This document shows positions 55,521 to 64,000 of a stretch of DNA of 64,000 nucleotides, piece after piece (position 1 is the first letter of the stretch; the number at the start of each line of letters is the position of its first letter). This DNA comes from Flavihumibacter fluminis (lineage in GTDB: Bacteria; Bacteroidota; Bacteroidia; Chitinophagales; Chitinophagaceae), in assembly GCF_021491375.1 (NCBI RefSeq), contig NZ_JAKEVY010000004.1:62001-126000 (forward strand), written 5' to 3'. A model generated the notes under the pieces. The model saw nothing but the letters and a program-made list of their open reading frames with translations, was not told where the DNA came from and did no database searches. The translations under genes and the position numbers were made by a program.

Positions 55521-56987
55521 CTAATAGGGAGGGCAATCCAGGCCCCGGTCCTTTTTTTCACCGGTTACGCGTTTACCCGGACGGATATTTATGGTGATAT
55601 ACCCCCCTCCATTTGCCATGGATGTTTTTCCAAATACATTACCCAGGTTATGCACCCCCAGTAGCAGGGGACCTACCTTTACAGCAGCTCCTACCCAAAA
55701 CTGGTTCTGCGCATTATAGAGTAAAGGCAGATAAGCACCCAACCTACGGGTTTCCCAACGGGGTGTCAACCGTATTGCATTCATATTTCTGACAAAGAGC
55801 CGTTGATCGCCCAACAGATTGATAACATTAATACTCAATTCAGCATTCACATAAAAGGCACTGCTAATAAACCGATCCACATTTAAAACCAGCCGGGTTG
55901 GAGCCCAGATCCGGAAATCTCCGGATAAGGTGCGCGCATCAAAAACCGCGTCTACCGAATCGGAAAATGCCTCCATATTGGCAACACCTTCCACAAAAGC
56001 CTGGTCGAGACGGTCTGCGTTTAAGCCGGTTACAGGAATTCTTCCGGTTCTGCTATTGTTACTATACCGGTAAAAAGCATACCCAAGGTCAAGAACAGAT
56101 GCACCAATTTTCCAGTCGTAATCATAATAGGTCTCCTCATCCTCCATAAACCCCGGATCACCTGCCGGCTTGATAAGGAGTTCCAGTCCGGCATCCAGCG
56201 ATAATCCCATACGCGTCGCCGTTAGTACTTCGCGAAGATTTCCCATGGTTGAACGATTGGAATTCCAGCGATCAATATTGGATGAATAACCATAGGCAAA
56301 CTGTCCCTCCCGAAGCGCATACTGAGGTTCCCCATTTACAATGGTACGTTCCCGATACATGCCATCCAATTGCATCCGACCACCTCCTATTCCCCGGTTA
56401 ACCTTCATCGTTAGTCCCGCATTGATACGAAAGCCCGGTTCATCAAATAAGGTTCTGCCAATTGCACCATATAACTCTATCCAATTGCTGGTGCGGATGC
56501 TGGCCTCCAGCGGGCTATTTCCCGGATTAAGCGCAAATAACTCATTTGCTGTTTCAATACTATCCACAAAATTGTATGACGAAGTACGGATATTGGCGAA
56601 GGATCTCAGGTTGGCACCAAACGCGACTACAGTCTTTTTCCCGAGTGCGATACGTGTATTAAGCAGGTTCAGATTCAGCTGTTCGTTACCCTTACGCGCA
56701 TATTCACCACCTGTAATAAAAAACTCAGAAGCTGTTGGAGAAGACAGAAGTGAATAATTCACCACTTTAATGACATTGGTCTGGTATTTCGCCTGTAAAC
56801 CTGCCAGCGTTACGTCCCAGGGATAAGGAATATTCACAATAGATGCCGGATTGTTATGCACACTAAGTGCACCTGCATAATTGGATCCACTGATAGCGTG
56901 ATAATCCTGAGCCGAAGCTTTGATAACACCTACAGCCAATGCAACCAATAGGATCGTACGCTTCATAGCTACGGATATCCTGCTCAT
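55521..56987 (-). CDS. DUF5723-type outer-membrane protein, last gene of the type III PKS operon
   Basis: Predicted outer-membrane beta-barrel of about 488 residues. A signal peptide (MKRTILLVALAVGVIKASAQ after a short leader) is followed by YHAISGSNYAGALSVHNNPASIVN, the N-terminal pattern of the DUF5723 barrels and similar to OmpP1/FadL-like start regions, then regular amphipathic strands. The ATG at 56987 overlaps the stop of the upstream oxidoreductase gene (ATGA), so translation is coupled; an ATG at 56966 would give a cleaner signal peptide. The operon context suggests handling of a lipid product at the outer membrane, which is inference. Confidence 0.78.
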   Translation of the reverse strand: MSRISVAMKRTILLVALAVGVIKASAQDYHAISGSNYAGALSVHNNPASIVNIPYPWDVTLAGLQAKYQTNVIKVVNYSLLSSPTASEFFITGGEYARKGNEQLNLNLLNTRIALGKKTVVAFGANLRSFANIRTSSYNFVDSIETANELFALNPGNSPLEASIRTSNWIELYGAIGRTLFDEPGFRINAGLTMKVNRGIGGGRMQLDGMYRERTIVNGEPQYALREGQFAYGYSSNIDRWNSNRSTMGNLREVLTATRMGLSLDAGLELLIKPAGDPGFMEDEETYYDYDWKIGASVLDLGYAFYRYSNNSRTGRIPVTGLNADRLDQAFVEGVANMEAFSDSVDAVFDARTLSGDFRIWAPTRLVLNVDRFISSAFYVNAELSINVINLLGDQRLFVRNMNAIRLTPRWETRRLGAYLPLLYNAQNQFWVGAAVKVGPLLLGVHNLGNVFGKTSMANGGGYITINIRPGKRVTGEKKDRGLDCPPY

Positions 56988-58126
56988 ACATAATTTTTTC
57001 CGTGAGTTTTTCCAATCAGCCACCTTGTGAGTCCCGGAAATTTGTTTCCTGCGAAAATAAGACCTTTTGATAACCAGGGGTCACCAAAAAAAGATTGGAT
57101 CATTCTGCCGGTACGTAACCTGGATGAAAAAGAACGCCGCCAGTTTTTTGTATAGAGGGTTTCCATTTCAGTTCTGGAACAGGTACCCTCCAGAAAAGGA
57201 AAGGCAGCCTGAACAGCCAGATAACTGGCATGTAAAGCCATACTCATACCGTTTCCACAAAGGGGGGTAATCAGGCCGGCAGCATCCCCCACCATCAGCA
57301 CATGATTTTCCACCTGCGATTTTGGTGCAAATGATACCTGGGCAATACTCAGTGGTTCCTGCCTTATTTTTTTTGCATCCCGAAATAGCTTGTCGAGATA
57401 GGGATTGACCGACAGGATTGTTTTTTCCATTTGTTCAATGGAATTATTACTCAGTCCCAGGTTATTGGCCGTTGTCAGATAACATAAACAATACTGAGCA
57501 TCTTCGATCCGGCTGATACCACAATAACCATCTTTAAAATTGTGAAGACTGATCAAATCTTCCGGATCATCCCATTCAATATGATATTTGATACCAATAA
57601 AATTATTGAGCTTTCCCGGCTTTTCGAGCGCGAAGGAACGATTCATTTTCAGGTCCAGGGAGGACCTTTTACCAAAACAACCTAGTACAAGCCTCGACTC
57701 CAGCAACAATCCGTTTATCTGCACTTCCATCCAGCCGTTCCTATACCGGATATCCTGCACTTTTACACCTTCCATTACGGTGGCTCCCGCCAGCTTGGCC
57801 TGACTTGCCAACAGGGCATCCAGCCGGTAGCGACTAATACCAAAACCTCCGGGGTCGAGGTCGGAAATCAGAGCAGTTCCATCCGGTGCAGTTACACGAA
57901 GGCGCCGGATTTCGGGCAATTGCAGAGAACTAATGGGTATTCCCAAACGCTCCAAAAGGGGCCGGCTTTCCTCACTGATATATTCTCCGCAAACCCGGTG
58001 AAAAGGGTAATAACTTTTTTCTATCAGAGCTACCCTATACCCTTTGTCTGCCAGCTGAATAGCAGCCGACAAACCGGCAAGGCCCCCTCCTGCTACAATT
58101 ACATCATACCGATTTGGATCCTGCAT
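56984..58126 (-). CDS. FAD-dependent oxidoreductase (geranylgeranyl reductase / aromatic hydroxylase type)
   Basis: Flavoprotein of 380 residues. The FAD Rossmann loop DVIVAGGGLAGLSAAIQLADKG is at the N-terminus, the second FAD motif VLMVGDAAGLITPLCGNGMSMAL in the middle; CGEYISEESRPLLERLG and GISRYRLDALLASQA are typical of the geranylgeranyl reductase/halogenase group. Such enzymes hydroxylate phenolic rings or reduce prenyl chains. In Streptomyces the flavoprotein SrsC oxidises methylated alkylresorcinols to quinones in a comparable operon. The frame opens at 58144; the ATG at 58126 lies just before the FAD motif. It overlaps the methyltransferase stop by 23 bp. Confidence 0.88.
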   Translation of the reverse strand: MQDPNRYDVIVAGGGLAGLSAAIQLADKGYRVALIEKSYYPFHRVCGEYISEESRPLLERLGIPISSLQLPEIRRLRVTAPDGTALISDLDPGGFGISRYRLDALLASQAKLAGATVMEGVKVQDIRYRNGWMEVQINGLLLESRLVLGCFGKRSSLDLKMNRSFALEKPGKLNNFIGIKYHIEWDDPEDLISLHNFKDGYCGISRIEDAQYCLCYLTTANNLGLSNNSIEQMEKTILSVNPYLDKLFRDAKKIRQEPLSIAQVSFAPKSQVENHVLMVGDAAGLITPLCGNGMSMALHASYLAVQAAFPFLEGTCSRTEMETLYTKNWRRSFSSRLRTGRMIQSFFGDPWLSKGLIFAGNKFPGLTRWLIGKTHGKNYV

Positions 58127-58814
58127 TACTGTTTTTTTTAACAATGATCAGCCACCTGAATGCCCAACGCCAATGGATTTCAACCTCCGTTATACCGGCC
58201 AATTGAAATAAATGCTGCCAGTCTTTTCGTTTAAACCCCCTTCTGACAGACAAGGGTGCATCATGACGAACCAGTCGCGATTGGGAAAATAATGAGGTAA
58301 GCAGGCGGATACTCCAATAGGCAATCGGATGCCGATGCAGATCATTGATAACAAAGCCGATTTGAGAGTTTTCGTACATCCATCTCAGTTGGCCTACCAG
58401 TTCTTCGTTGGTAAAATGATGGCAAAAAAGGGATGAAAAAATAATAGCGGGACGAACTGACGTATTCACCAGGCGGTAATCCGATTCCAGGTACTCTGCC
58501 TGTGGAAAAGCGTTTCGGGCATAGGTTATACAGGCCGGATTTATATCTACCCCCATGTATCGTACGCCCTCTTTTGGTAAGGCTTTTGAATCCTTTAAAG
58601 CTTTTAAATTATCACCGCCCCCACAACCGATTTCAAGGATCAGGTTATTGGCTACCGCTGTTTTCGGGACTAATTTTCGTATACCCTCCACCGTTATCTT
58701 GTGCCCGCCCAGCCACCGGTTGATAAAATCTAACTCCCGCATGTTGAGTTGTATTTCCTCAAAAGGAACAGTAAGGTCATCCAATAGTTCTTTCTGATTA
58801 ATACGTTCCTGCAT
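58104..58814 (-). CDS. Class I SAM-dependent methyltransferase of the type III PKS operon
   Basis: Methyltransferase of 236 residues: motif I LILEIGCGGGDNLKAL near residue 58, motif II MGVDINPACITYARNAFP, and the post-I region VRPAIIFSSLFCHHFT. It starts 1 bp after the polyketide synthase stop, so the two are made together; an O- or C-methylation of the polyketide ring is the natural inference, as for SrsB/BpsB in other bacteria. Which atom is methylated cannot be read from sequence. Confidence 0.88.
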   Translation of the reverse strand: MQERINQKELLDDLTVPFEEIQLNMRELDFINRWLGGHKITVEGIRKLVPKTAVANNLILEIGCGGGDNLKALKDSKALPKEGVRYMGVDINPACITYARNAFPQAEYLESDYRLVNTSVRPAIIFSSLFCHHFTNEELVGQLRWMYENSQIGFVINDLHRHPIAYWSIRLLTSLFSQSRLVRHDAPLSVRRGFKRKDWQHLFQLAGITEVEIHWRWAFRWLIIVKKNSNAGSKSV

Positions 58815-58815
58815 C

Positions 58816-59904
58816 TTACTGGTTTATTTCAAGCAGACAGGTTTCCATGGTAAGTCCCGGACCAAAAGCAGCCGCCAGTGATACCCCTTTTTTACCCGCT
58901 TCCACTAATCGTTTCAATACAAACAATACCGATGGAGAGGACATATTTCCGTAATCCCTTAATACTGATGCGGAAGCTTCCAATTTACTCTCTTCCAATT
59001 GCAATGATTTTTGAACAGCCTGTAAAATCCGTTTACCTCCTGGATGTACGCACCAATTCTGAACTTCGGTAAGCTTCGCCTTATATGCCTGCATGGCCCT
59101 TTCCAACAGCGGCTTGAAATCCGTAGATATCAATTCTGGGATATACCCGCTGAGTGTCATTAAAAAACCGGAAGACGATAATTCCCAGCTCATATCCCGT
59201 TTCCCTTTTGGCACAACTTCCGCATAAAAACCACGAATGGATGCAAGTGCTTTGCCCTGTTTTTCTGAACCCACTAATACAGCAGCTGAACCATCTCCAA
59301 AAAGAAGGGAAGCTGCAAGGTTATCCGGTGTGGGAATTTTCTGAAAATGCAGGGTACATAATTCCGTGCAAACAATCAGCACCTGGGCGGAAGGATCAGC
59401 CCGGCAGATGCTATCGGCCATTTTCAAGGCATGTAATGCCGCATAACAGCCCATGAAGTTAATGGAAGTCCGATGCAATTGCCTGGGCAGCTCCATCATT
59501 TCCATTACCTGCAGATCGAGGCCCGGCGCACTCATACCGGTACAACTCACCGTAATCAGGTGAGTGATACCGGTACTGCCGCCTGGCATGTGTTGTAAAC
59601 AATCACGTATGGCATCTACCGAAAGAGAAGCAGCATGTTTCTGATACCAGGACATCCGCAGTTCCAGGTTGGGGAAAGGTTCCAATGATTCTTCTGCCGG
59701 ATAAAACTTCCATTCCCGCATGGATTTGCTGTAGTCGGGAATACAGGAATAACGCTGCTGTATGCCACTTTGCTGGTATAAAAATTTCAGTTTTCTCGCT
59801 TCTGTAGCGTCCAATGCATACACCCGCTGCATAAAATTCAAAATCTCCGTTTGAGCATGCCGAAACGCAGGAAGGGATGTTCCGATGGATAATATTGCTG
59901 TCAA
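58816..59904 (-). CDS. Type III polyketide synthase
   Basis: Chalcone-synthase-fold enzyme of 362 residues that extends an acyl-CoA starter with malonyl-CoA and cyclises it to a pyrone or resorcinol. The full catalytic triad is present: Cys153 in NFMGCYAALHAL, His287 in WCVHPGGK, and Asn320 in RDYGNMSSPSVLFVL. The family-typical LLFGDGSAA and AAFGPGLTMET are also there. Bacterial members such as SrsA and ArsB use long fatty acyl starters to make membrane phenolic lipids. It is flanked at 1 bp on both sides by the prenyltransferase and methyltransferase genes. Confidence 0.94.
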   Translation of the reverse strand: MTAILSIGTSLPAFRHAQTEILNFMQRVYALDATEARKLKFLYQQSGIQQRYSCIPDYSKSMREWKFYPAEESLEPFPNLELRMSWYQKHAASLSVDAIRDCLQHMPGGSTGITHLITVSCTGMSAPGLDLQVMEMMELPRQLHRTSINFMGCYAALHALKMADSICRADPSAQVLIVCTELCTLHFQKIPTPDNLAASLLFGDGSAAVLVGSEKQGKALASIRGFYAEVVPKGKRDMSWELSSSGFLMTLSGYIPELISTDFKPLLERAMQAYKAKLTEVQNWCVHPGGKRILQAVQKSLQLEESKLEASASVLRDYGNMSSPSVLFVLKRLVEAGKKGVSLAAAFGPGLTMETCLLEINQ

Positions 59905-59905
59905 T

Positions 59906-60763
59906 TCATTTCCAGATTAATAGTGATCCAAACGCGGCTGTTGAACAAATGGCCGAAATAATATTCATTTTCATAAGATGCCGAAAATCAGCTTTAGCCG
60001 GATTTTTCCATACCTGAATCCCCCACCATAAGAAATATACGGATACCGGAAGAAAAAAGAGCAATAACAACAAAAACCTGTCCAGCTCCAGTTGCAATCC
60101 AAAATGAAGGCCCAGTACCAGGAAAGCCAGCATAAACAACAAACCAGAAAGCCGGAAAGTTCCCCGGATCCCCATTCGCATACTGATGGTTGTTACCCCA
60201 TCTATAGCATCCTGCCGGTGCTGATAAATTTGGGTAAGCGGATAGGCTCCTGCTAATAGGAGTGTACTGACCAACATCCCTGTAATGGGAACATTCAAGC
60301 TGAGCTTTGCATGTGAAGCATGATAACTTAGCCAGAATATAAGTCCACCCTGGCAGCTGATAACCACCAGGAACCCGAAAAAAGCGAATTTTTTCAGGCG
60401 GATCTTCCTGCTGCTGTAAGCTCTTGACGCAAGAATATAAAACGCTACAGCCATTGCAGCTGGATACGAAAGCAATAAACTCAAGCCAACAGCTATGAGA
60501 TCCATCACAAGGGTAATCGTCCACAGCTCGCGTTCAGGCGGAGGCGGATGCTCAAGTCCCCCGATTGGAGACTGATCTCTGTCCATATAACTGTTATACC
60601 CATTGCTGCTGGGGTAAACAAGAAAATGGAGGATAAAGAACAACAGCGCCGCTCTTATCCAATTGATATCAAGCGGTTGGCTGATTCCAAATAAATACAC
60701 CGGTAACAGAAAAAAGGAAAAGGGGAACCGGAGTAATTGTATGGTAGAAGATTTAATAATCAT
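59906..60763 (-). CDS. UbiA family prenyltransferase of the type III PKS operon
   Basis: Membrane protein of 285 residues with eight or nine spans. The first aspartate-rich motif is NSYMDRDQSPIGG near residue 57 and the second is RQDAIDGVTTISMRMG near residue 190, both in the places where UbiA/MenA enzymes bind the prenyl diphosphate through Mg2+. The first is NxxxDxD rather than the usual NDxxDxxxD. UbiA enzymes prenylate aromatic rings; within this operon the acceptor may be the type III PKS product. It overlaps the upstream Wzi-like gene by 11 bp. Confidence 0.85.
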   Translation of the reverse strand: MIIKSSTIQLLRFPFSFFLLPVYLFGISQPLDINWIRAALLFFILHFLVYPSSNGYNSYMDRDQSPIGGLEHPPPPERELWTITLVMDLIAVGLSLLLSYPAAMAVAFYILASRAYSSRKIRLKKFAFFGFLVVISCQGGLIFWLSYHASHAKLSLNVPITGMLVSTLLLAGAYPLTQIYQHRQDAIDGVTTISMRMGIRGTFRLSGLLFMLAFLVLGLHFGLQLELDRFLLLLLFFLPVSVYFLWWGIQVWKNPAKADFRHLMKMNIISAICSTAAFGSLLIWK

Positions 60764-62414
60764 ATTCCCGGCGGAACATATTCATACGCAGACCGAGACT
60801 GAATATAGTACTATTCCTGGTTAATCGGGCATCATCCGGAACATCGAGGTTCCGCAACATCAGGCTGGCATCAATGAATAGATTTTCTTTCAGTTCATAA
60901 CCTGCCCAGAGGGATGCATTTACACCGCTGGAGGCTCTGCCTTCACCAATATCCCATCCGTAATCAAAAGGCCTTGTAGTATACAGGCTCGCAGGCCGGC
61001 CCCCAAAATTAATGCCGGCTGAATCCAATCCCTGTTTCCAAACAATCAGCTTTCCCTGAAGCGTTAGTTTGGGGTGAGGTTGGTAACGGGCAATACCTAC
61101 CGCTTCTATGAAATTGGCACCTCGCGGATGCGCCAGGGGCTGATTGTAATGCATGTAATTCGCAACCGAATCACGGAAACTATACGTAAAAGGACGAACA
61201 ATATTCAATTCACCCTGGATATCCAGGTTCTTTATACCTGCCACATCAACATATTTCCCACCCAGTTGCAGGCCATATTTATTTCCCCACCAGCCATTGC
61301 CTCCCCGAACTTCACTCAGCTTGAATTCATCCAATAGGAGTTGTCCGTATAACTGTACCCGTTTGGCAATGTTGGCTTTGAAATCCATGCCCACATTGGC
61401 ATTATCCGGACTCCCGTTCTGCTGCTCGATGGAACGATAGAAGATGATAGGATTGAGATAACTGAAATCATACCGGTTCGGACGCCCAAATACTACCGCT
61501 TCAAAAAATCCGATATTCAGCCAGCGGGTTGCCTGCCAACTAAGGTGGTGCATGGTTACGTATTTTTTATCCAGCAGGTTATCGCCTCTTCGTATGTGCG
61601 AGGGGTTTAGTTCCATGAATAGATTCTGGTAATTCAGTTTCCAGATCCTTGTATTGATTTTCAGGAATAGATTACTATTCCCAAAGTCACTAAGGAACAT
61701 GCTTCGGTAACCATTACCGATAAAATTCCGGTCGTATCCAAATTGGATATTGATATAATCGGTTACATTAAAAAAGATGGAACCACGGGCATCGAAATAA
61801 TCGTAGGCGGTACTTTTAAAGGATTTATAATAACCGGCTCCTGGTACTGCCCGGTTTGCTGCGACAAAATCCTTCACAAAGGAAGGTGGTCTCTCCTGGT
61901 TATCAGTCACATAAAAGTCGAATCCAATCCGGTTGGCAATCATACCTCTGCCACGTGCTCCTTTTGTGTTCTGAAACAGTGATTCATCATTATCAGACTC
62001 TTTCATTACCGTGAACTGTACTACCGGATTAATGCTCAGAAAAAAATCTTTTACATCCACTAACGCAAAATCAGACGGGTACTGGTAAAAACTCTTCAGT
62101 ATCGGCTTTTTGCTCAGAAAGGCTGATTTGTCGCCACTCACCCACTCCAGGTTGTTCATCAGCGCACTCCTGCGGTTATGCGCATCTACCCGACTCAGTT
62201 CTTCTTCCGGAATAGTTTCCAGGAATTTTACCCAACCTTTACGATCGTAGGGTTTGATATGCTGAAGGGAGAGGGCACTATCACGGTACATGATTTCCAG
62301 CCGGTCCATCAGGGGCTGGTGTTTATACCCCTGGGGTAACAGTGTCGACTGGGAAAATCCCACAACCGGAAAACTTAAGCAGGCGGTGTAAAGCAGTCTT
62401 TTTATAACTTGCAT
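60753..62414 (-). CDS. Wzi-like outer-membrane protein, first gene of the type III PKS operon
   Basis: Outer-membrane beta-barrel candidate of 553 residues. A signal peptide ends at GFSQ; then YKHQPLMDRLEIMYRDSALSL and IKPYDRKGWVKFLE match the N-terminal pattern of Bacteroidota 'capsule assembly Wzi' proteins (plDRLeI...kPysRk). The rest is strands rich in Tyr, Phe and Asn, ending in an aromatic strand (FSLGLRMNMF). Wzi proteins bind capsule at the cell surface; in this operon it may instead handle the lipid product. It is divergent from pyrC with only 33 bp between start codons. Confidence 0.75.
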   Translation of the reverse strand: MQVIKRLLYTACLSFPVVGFSQSTLLPQGYKHQPLMDRLEIMYRDSALSLQHIKPYDRKGWVKFLETIPEEELSRVDAHNRRSALMNNLEWVSGDKSAFLSKKPILKSFYQYPSDFALVDVKDFFLSINPVVQFTVMKESDNDESLFQNTKGARGRGMIANRIGFDFYVTDNQERPPSFVKDFVAANRAVPGAGYYKSFKSTAYDYFDARGSIFFNVTDYINIQFGYDRNFIGNGYRSMFLSDFGNSNLFLKINTRIWKLNYQNLFMELNPSHIRRGDNLLDKKYVTMHHLSWQATRWLNIGFFEAVVFGRPNRYDFSYLNPIIFYRSIEQQNGSPDNANVGMDFKANIAKRVQLYGQLLLDEFKLSEVRGGNGWWGNKYGLQLGGKYVDVAGIKNLDIQGELNIVRPFTYSFRDSVANYMHYNQPLAHPRGANFIEAVGIARYQPHPKLTLQGKLIVWKQGLDSAGINFGGRPASLYTTRPFDYGWDIGEGRASSGVNASLWAGYELKENLFIDASLMLRNLDVPDDARLTRNSTIFSLGLRMNMFRREYDY

Positions 62415-62447
62415 TCAATGGTTTTTAAACAGGAATGAACATCTAAT

Positions 62448-63788
62448 ATGCAAAAATATCTCATAAAGAACGCGCAAATTGTCAACGAAGGAACGATTCG
62501 CACAGCGGACGTTTTGCTTTCGGGGGGACGGATTGAAAAAATCAACAGCCAAATCAGTGCCACAAATGGGGCTATCGAAATAAACGCAGAAGGAAAACAT
62601 TTATTACCCGGTGTAATTGACGACCAGGTACATTTCCGTGAACCGGGTCTCACACATAAAGCTACCATTTATACTGAATCAAAAGCTGCTGTAGCGGGTG
62701 GTGTAACCAGTTTCATGGAAATGCCTAATACACAGCCCCCGGTTTTTACGCAGGAATTACTGGAAGATAAATATGCGATCGGTGCTGCCAGTTCCCTGGC
62801 TAACTATTCCTTTTTTATGGGAACATCCAATGACAACCTGGACGAAGTGCTGCGTACCAATGAGAAGAAAGACAGGGTTTGCGGAGTAAAGATCTTCATG
62901 GGCTCCTCTACTGGGGGGTTGCTGGTAGATAACCCACTCTCACTCGAACATATATTCGAGGGTACTGAACTTTTGATTGCCACCCATTGTGAAGATGAAC
63001 GGATCATCCGCAAAAACCTCGAAGCTGCCAAAGCCAGTGGAAGAACCCTGACTGCGGCAGACCATCCTATTATCCGAAACGAAGAAGCCTGCTTTGAATC
63101 TTCTTTTTATGCTATACAACTGGCCAAGAAATTCAATACCCGGTTACATATTCTGCATATTTCAACGGAAAAGGAACTGACACTTTTCGGTAATATGTTA
63201 CCGTTAAAGGAAAAGCGCATTACCTCCGAAGTTTGTGTGCATCACCTTCATTTTACCAGTGAGGATTATGCGCAGCTGGATAACCAGATCAAATGTAATC
63301 CGGCCATCAAGGCACCAAACAACCGGACTGCCCTCTGGAAGGCACTGCTGGACGACCGGCTGGATATTATCGCAACCGATCATGCACCACATACCTGGGC
63401 CGAAAAACAGGAAGATTACCTCCATGCACATGCCGGACTTCCATTGGTTCAGCATTCACTACCCCTGATGCTGCATTATGTGAAAGAAGGGGCAATCCGG
63501 CTGGAAAAAGTAGTTGAGAAAATGAGCCATGCACCGTCAGAATGCTTCCAGATTCGCCAGCGGGGTTATATCCGGGAAGGTTATTATGCCGACCTTGTAC
63601 TGGTAGACCTGAACCAGCCGACCACGGTTTCCAAAGACAATATTTATTACAAGTGCGGATGGAGCCCGCTGGAAGGAACAACTTTCCCATCTTCGGTTAC
63701 TCACACTTTCGTGAATGGACACCTTGTTTATGGAAAAGAGGGGTTCGATGAATCACAAAAAGGAATGCGACTGGAATTTGATCGCTGA
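62448..63788 (+). CDS. pyrC: Dihydroorotase
   Basis: Pyrimidine biosynthesis enzyme cyclising carbamoyl-aspartate to dihydroorotate, 446 residues. Metal-binding HFREPG is at about residue 64 (VIDDQVHFREPGLTHK), the MEMPNTQPP motif near 94, the likely carboxylated lysine in VCGVKIFMGSSTGG near 146, and IATDHAPHTWAEK near 308 with the catalytic Asp. Length and motifs fit the class I enzyme. It starts 33 bp from the divergent Wzi-like gene and is followed after 29 bp by the MutS-like gene. Confidence 0.95.
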   Translation: MQKYLIKNAQIVNEGTIRTADVLLSGGRIEKINSQISATNGAIEINAEGKHLLPGVIDDQVHFREPGLTHKATIYTESKAAVAGGVTSFMEMPNTQPPVFTQELLEDKYAIGAASSLANYSFFMGTSNDNLDEVLRTNEKKDRVCGVKIFMGSSTGGLLVDNPLSLEHIFEGTELLIATHCEDERIIRKNLEAAKASGRTLTAADHPIIRNEEACFESSFYAIQLAKKFNTRLHILHISTEKELTLFGNMLPLKEKRITSEVCVHHLHFTSEDYAQLDNQIKCNPAIKAPNNRTALWKALLDDRLDIIATDHAPHTWAEKQEDYLHAHAGLPLVQHSLPLMLHYVKEGAIRLEKVVEKMSHAPSECFQIRQRGYIREGYYADLVLVDLNQPTTVSKDNIYYKCGWSPLEGTTFPSSVTHTFVNGHLVYGKEGFDESQKGMRLEFDR

Positions 63789-63817
63789 TTGTAGCGGATT
63801 AACTAAATTGTTAGCCC

Positions 63818-64000
63818 ATGGATATAGATAAAACCTCCCTGCTGGACCTTAATATATTCCACCCGGAAGAGGAATATTCTATTTTTCACCGGCTTAACTT
63901 CACCCGTACCGTAGAAGGAAAGGAATGGCTCCGCCTGCGTTTCCAGCAGCCATTTCATGATCTGAAATCAATTCTCCAAACGCAGCAAATTCTGCAGTTA
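63818..64000 (+). CDS. MutS-related protein, N-terminus only (cut by window)
   Basis: An ATG at 63818 opens a frame that stays open to the window end, giving 61 residues starting MDIDKTSLLDLNIF. It resembles the start of short Bacteroidota MutS-related ATPases (about 430-600 residues), which begin directly with the lever/core domain: SIFHRLNFTRTVEGKEWLR corresponds to the MutS stretch where DNA-mismatch proteins read 'LLdhTxTxxGxRLLR'. The ATPase domain that would prove it lies beyond the window. It follows pyrC by 29 bp, so the two may be co-transcribed. Confidence 0.55.
   Translation, partial: MDIDKTSLLDLNIFHPEEEYSIFHRLNFTRTVEGKEWLRLRFQQPFHDLKSILQTQQILQL

Overview
The window reads as chromosomal DNA of a member of the Bacteroidota, most likely a Chitinophagaceae-like bacterium. 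The reasons are: a division/cell-wall cluster in the order usual for that phylum (mraZ-rsmH-ftsL-pbp-murE-mraY-murD-ftsW-murG-murC-ftsQ-ftsA-ftsZ, without murF or ddl); atpD-atpC split from the other ATP synthase genes, with a short epsilon subunit; ubiE followed by the type IX secretion gene porT; -7 promoter boxes of the TAnnTTTG type; and a SusC-like carboxypeptidase-regulatory domain in an exported protein. Genes are dense, no gap between genes exceeds about 235 bp, and I recognise no rRNA, tRNA, CRISPR array, insertion sequence or prophage. The genus is an inference.

Layout. 1-12.2 kb: the end of a very large AsmA-like envelope protein, a GntP-type permease facing a glycerate 2-kinase, a FadN-type beta-oxidation enzyme behind a palindromic operator, an ABC exporter pair, an RDD membrane protein and a TIGR01777 epimerase-like protein. 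12.3-28.7 kb: the complete dcw cluster on the minus strand, ending in a strong terminator after ftsZ and beginning at mraZ. The mraZ/queA divergent region (28.67-28.90 kb) holds three 10-bp-phased GTG repeats that look like MraZ operators, and two perfect plus several near-perfect DnaA boxes. 28.9-44.2 kb: queA, an orphan histidine kinase, a YqgE protein, a DUF4139/carboxypeptidase-regulatory fusion, atpDC, an L,D-transpeptidase, a YtxH/holin-X/unknown envelope trio, an AI-2E family permease, two tandem GNAT-like paralogues and dnaX with a nine-A slippery run.

44-64 kb: an M48 membrane protease, ubiE-porT, a rhomboid protease, a lipoprotein, a GpgS-like glycosyltransferase fused to a HAD domain that has lost its nucleophile, the pyruvate dehydrogenase E2 gene, engB, and a minus-strand block. 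That block contains a six-gene, translationally coupled operon (Wzi-like porin, UbiA prenyltransferase, type III polyketide synthase, methyltransferase, FAD oxidoreductase, DUF5723 outer-membrane protein), followed by a GbsR/MarR regulator with a 12-bp-arm palindrome at its promoter. The window closes with pyrC and the start of a MutS-like gene.

The strongest leads are the type III PKS operon (a likely phenolic lipid or alkylquinone pathway with its own outer-membrane proteins), the GpgS-pseudophosphatase fusion, the DnaA/MraZ control region of the dcw cluster, and the predicted two-product dnaX gene.
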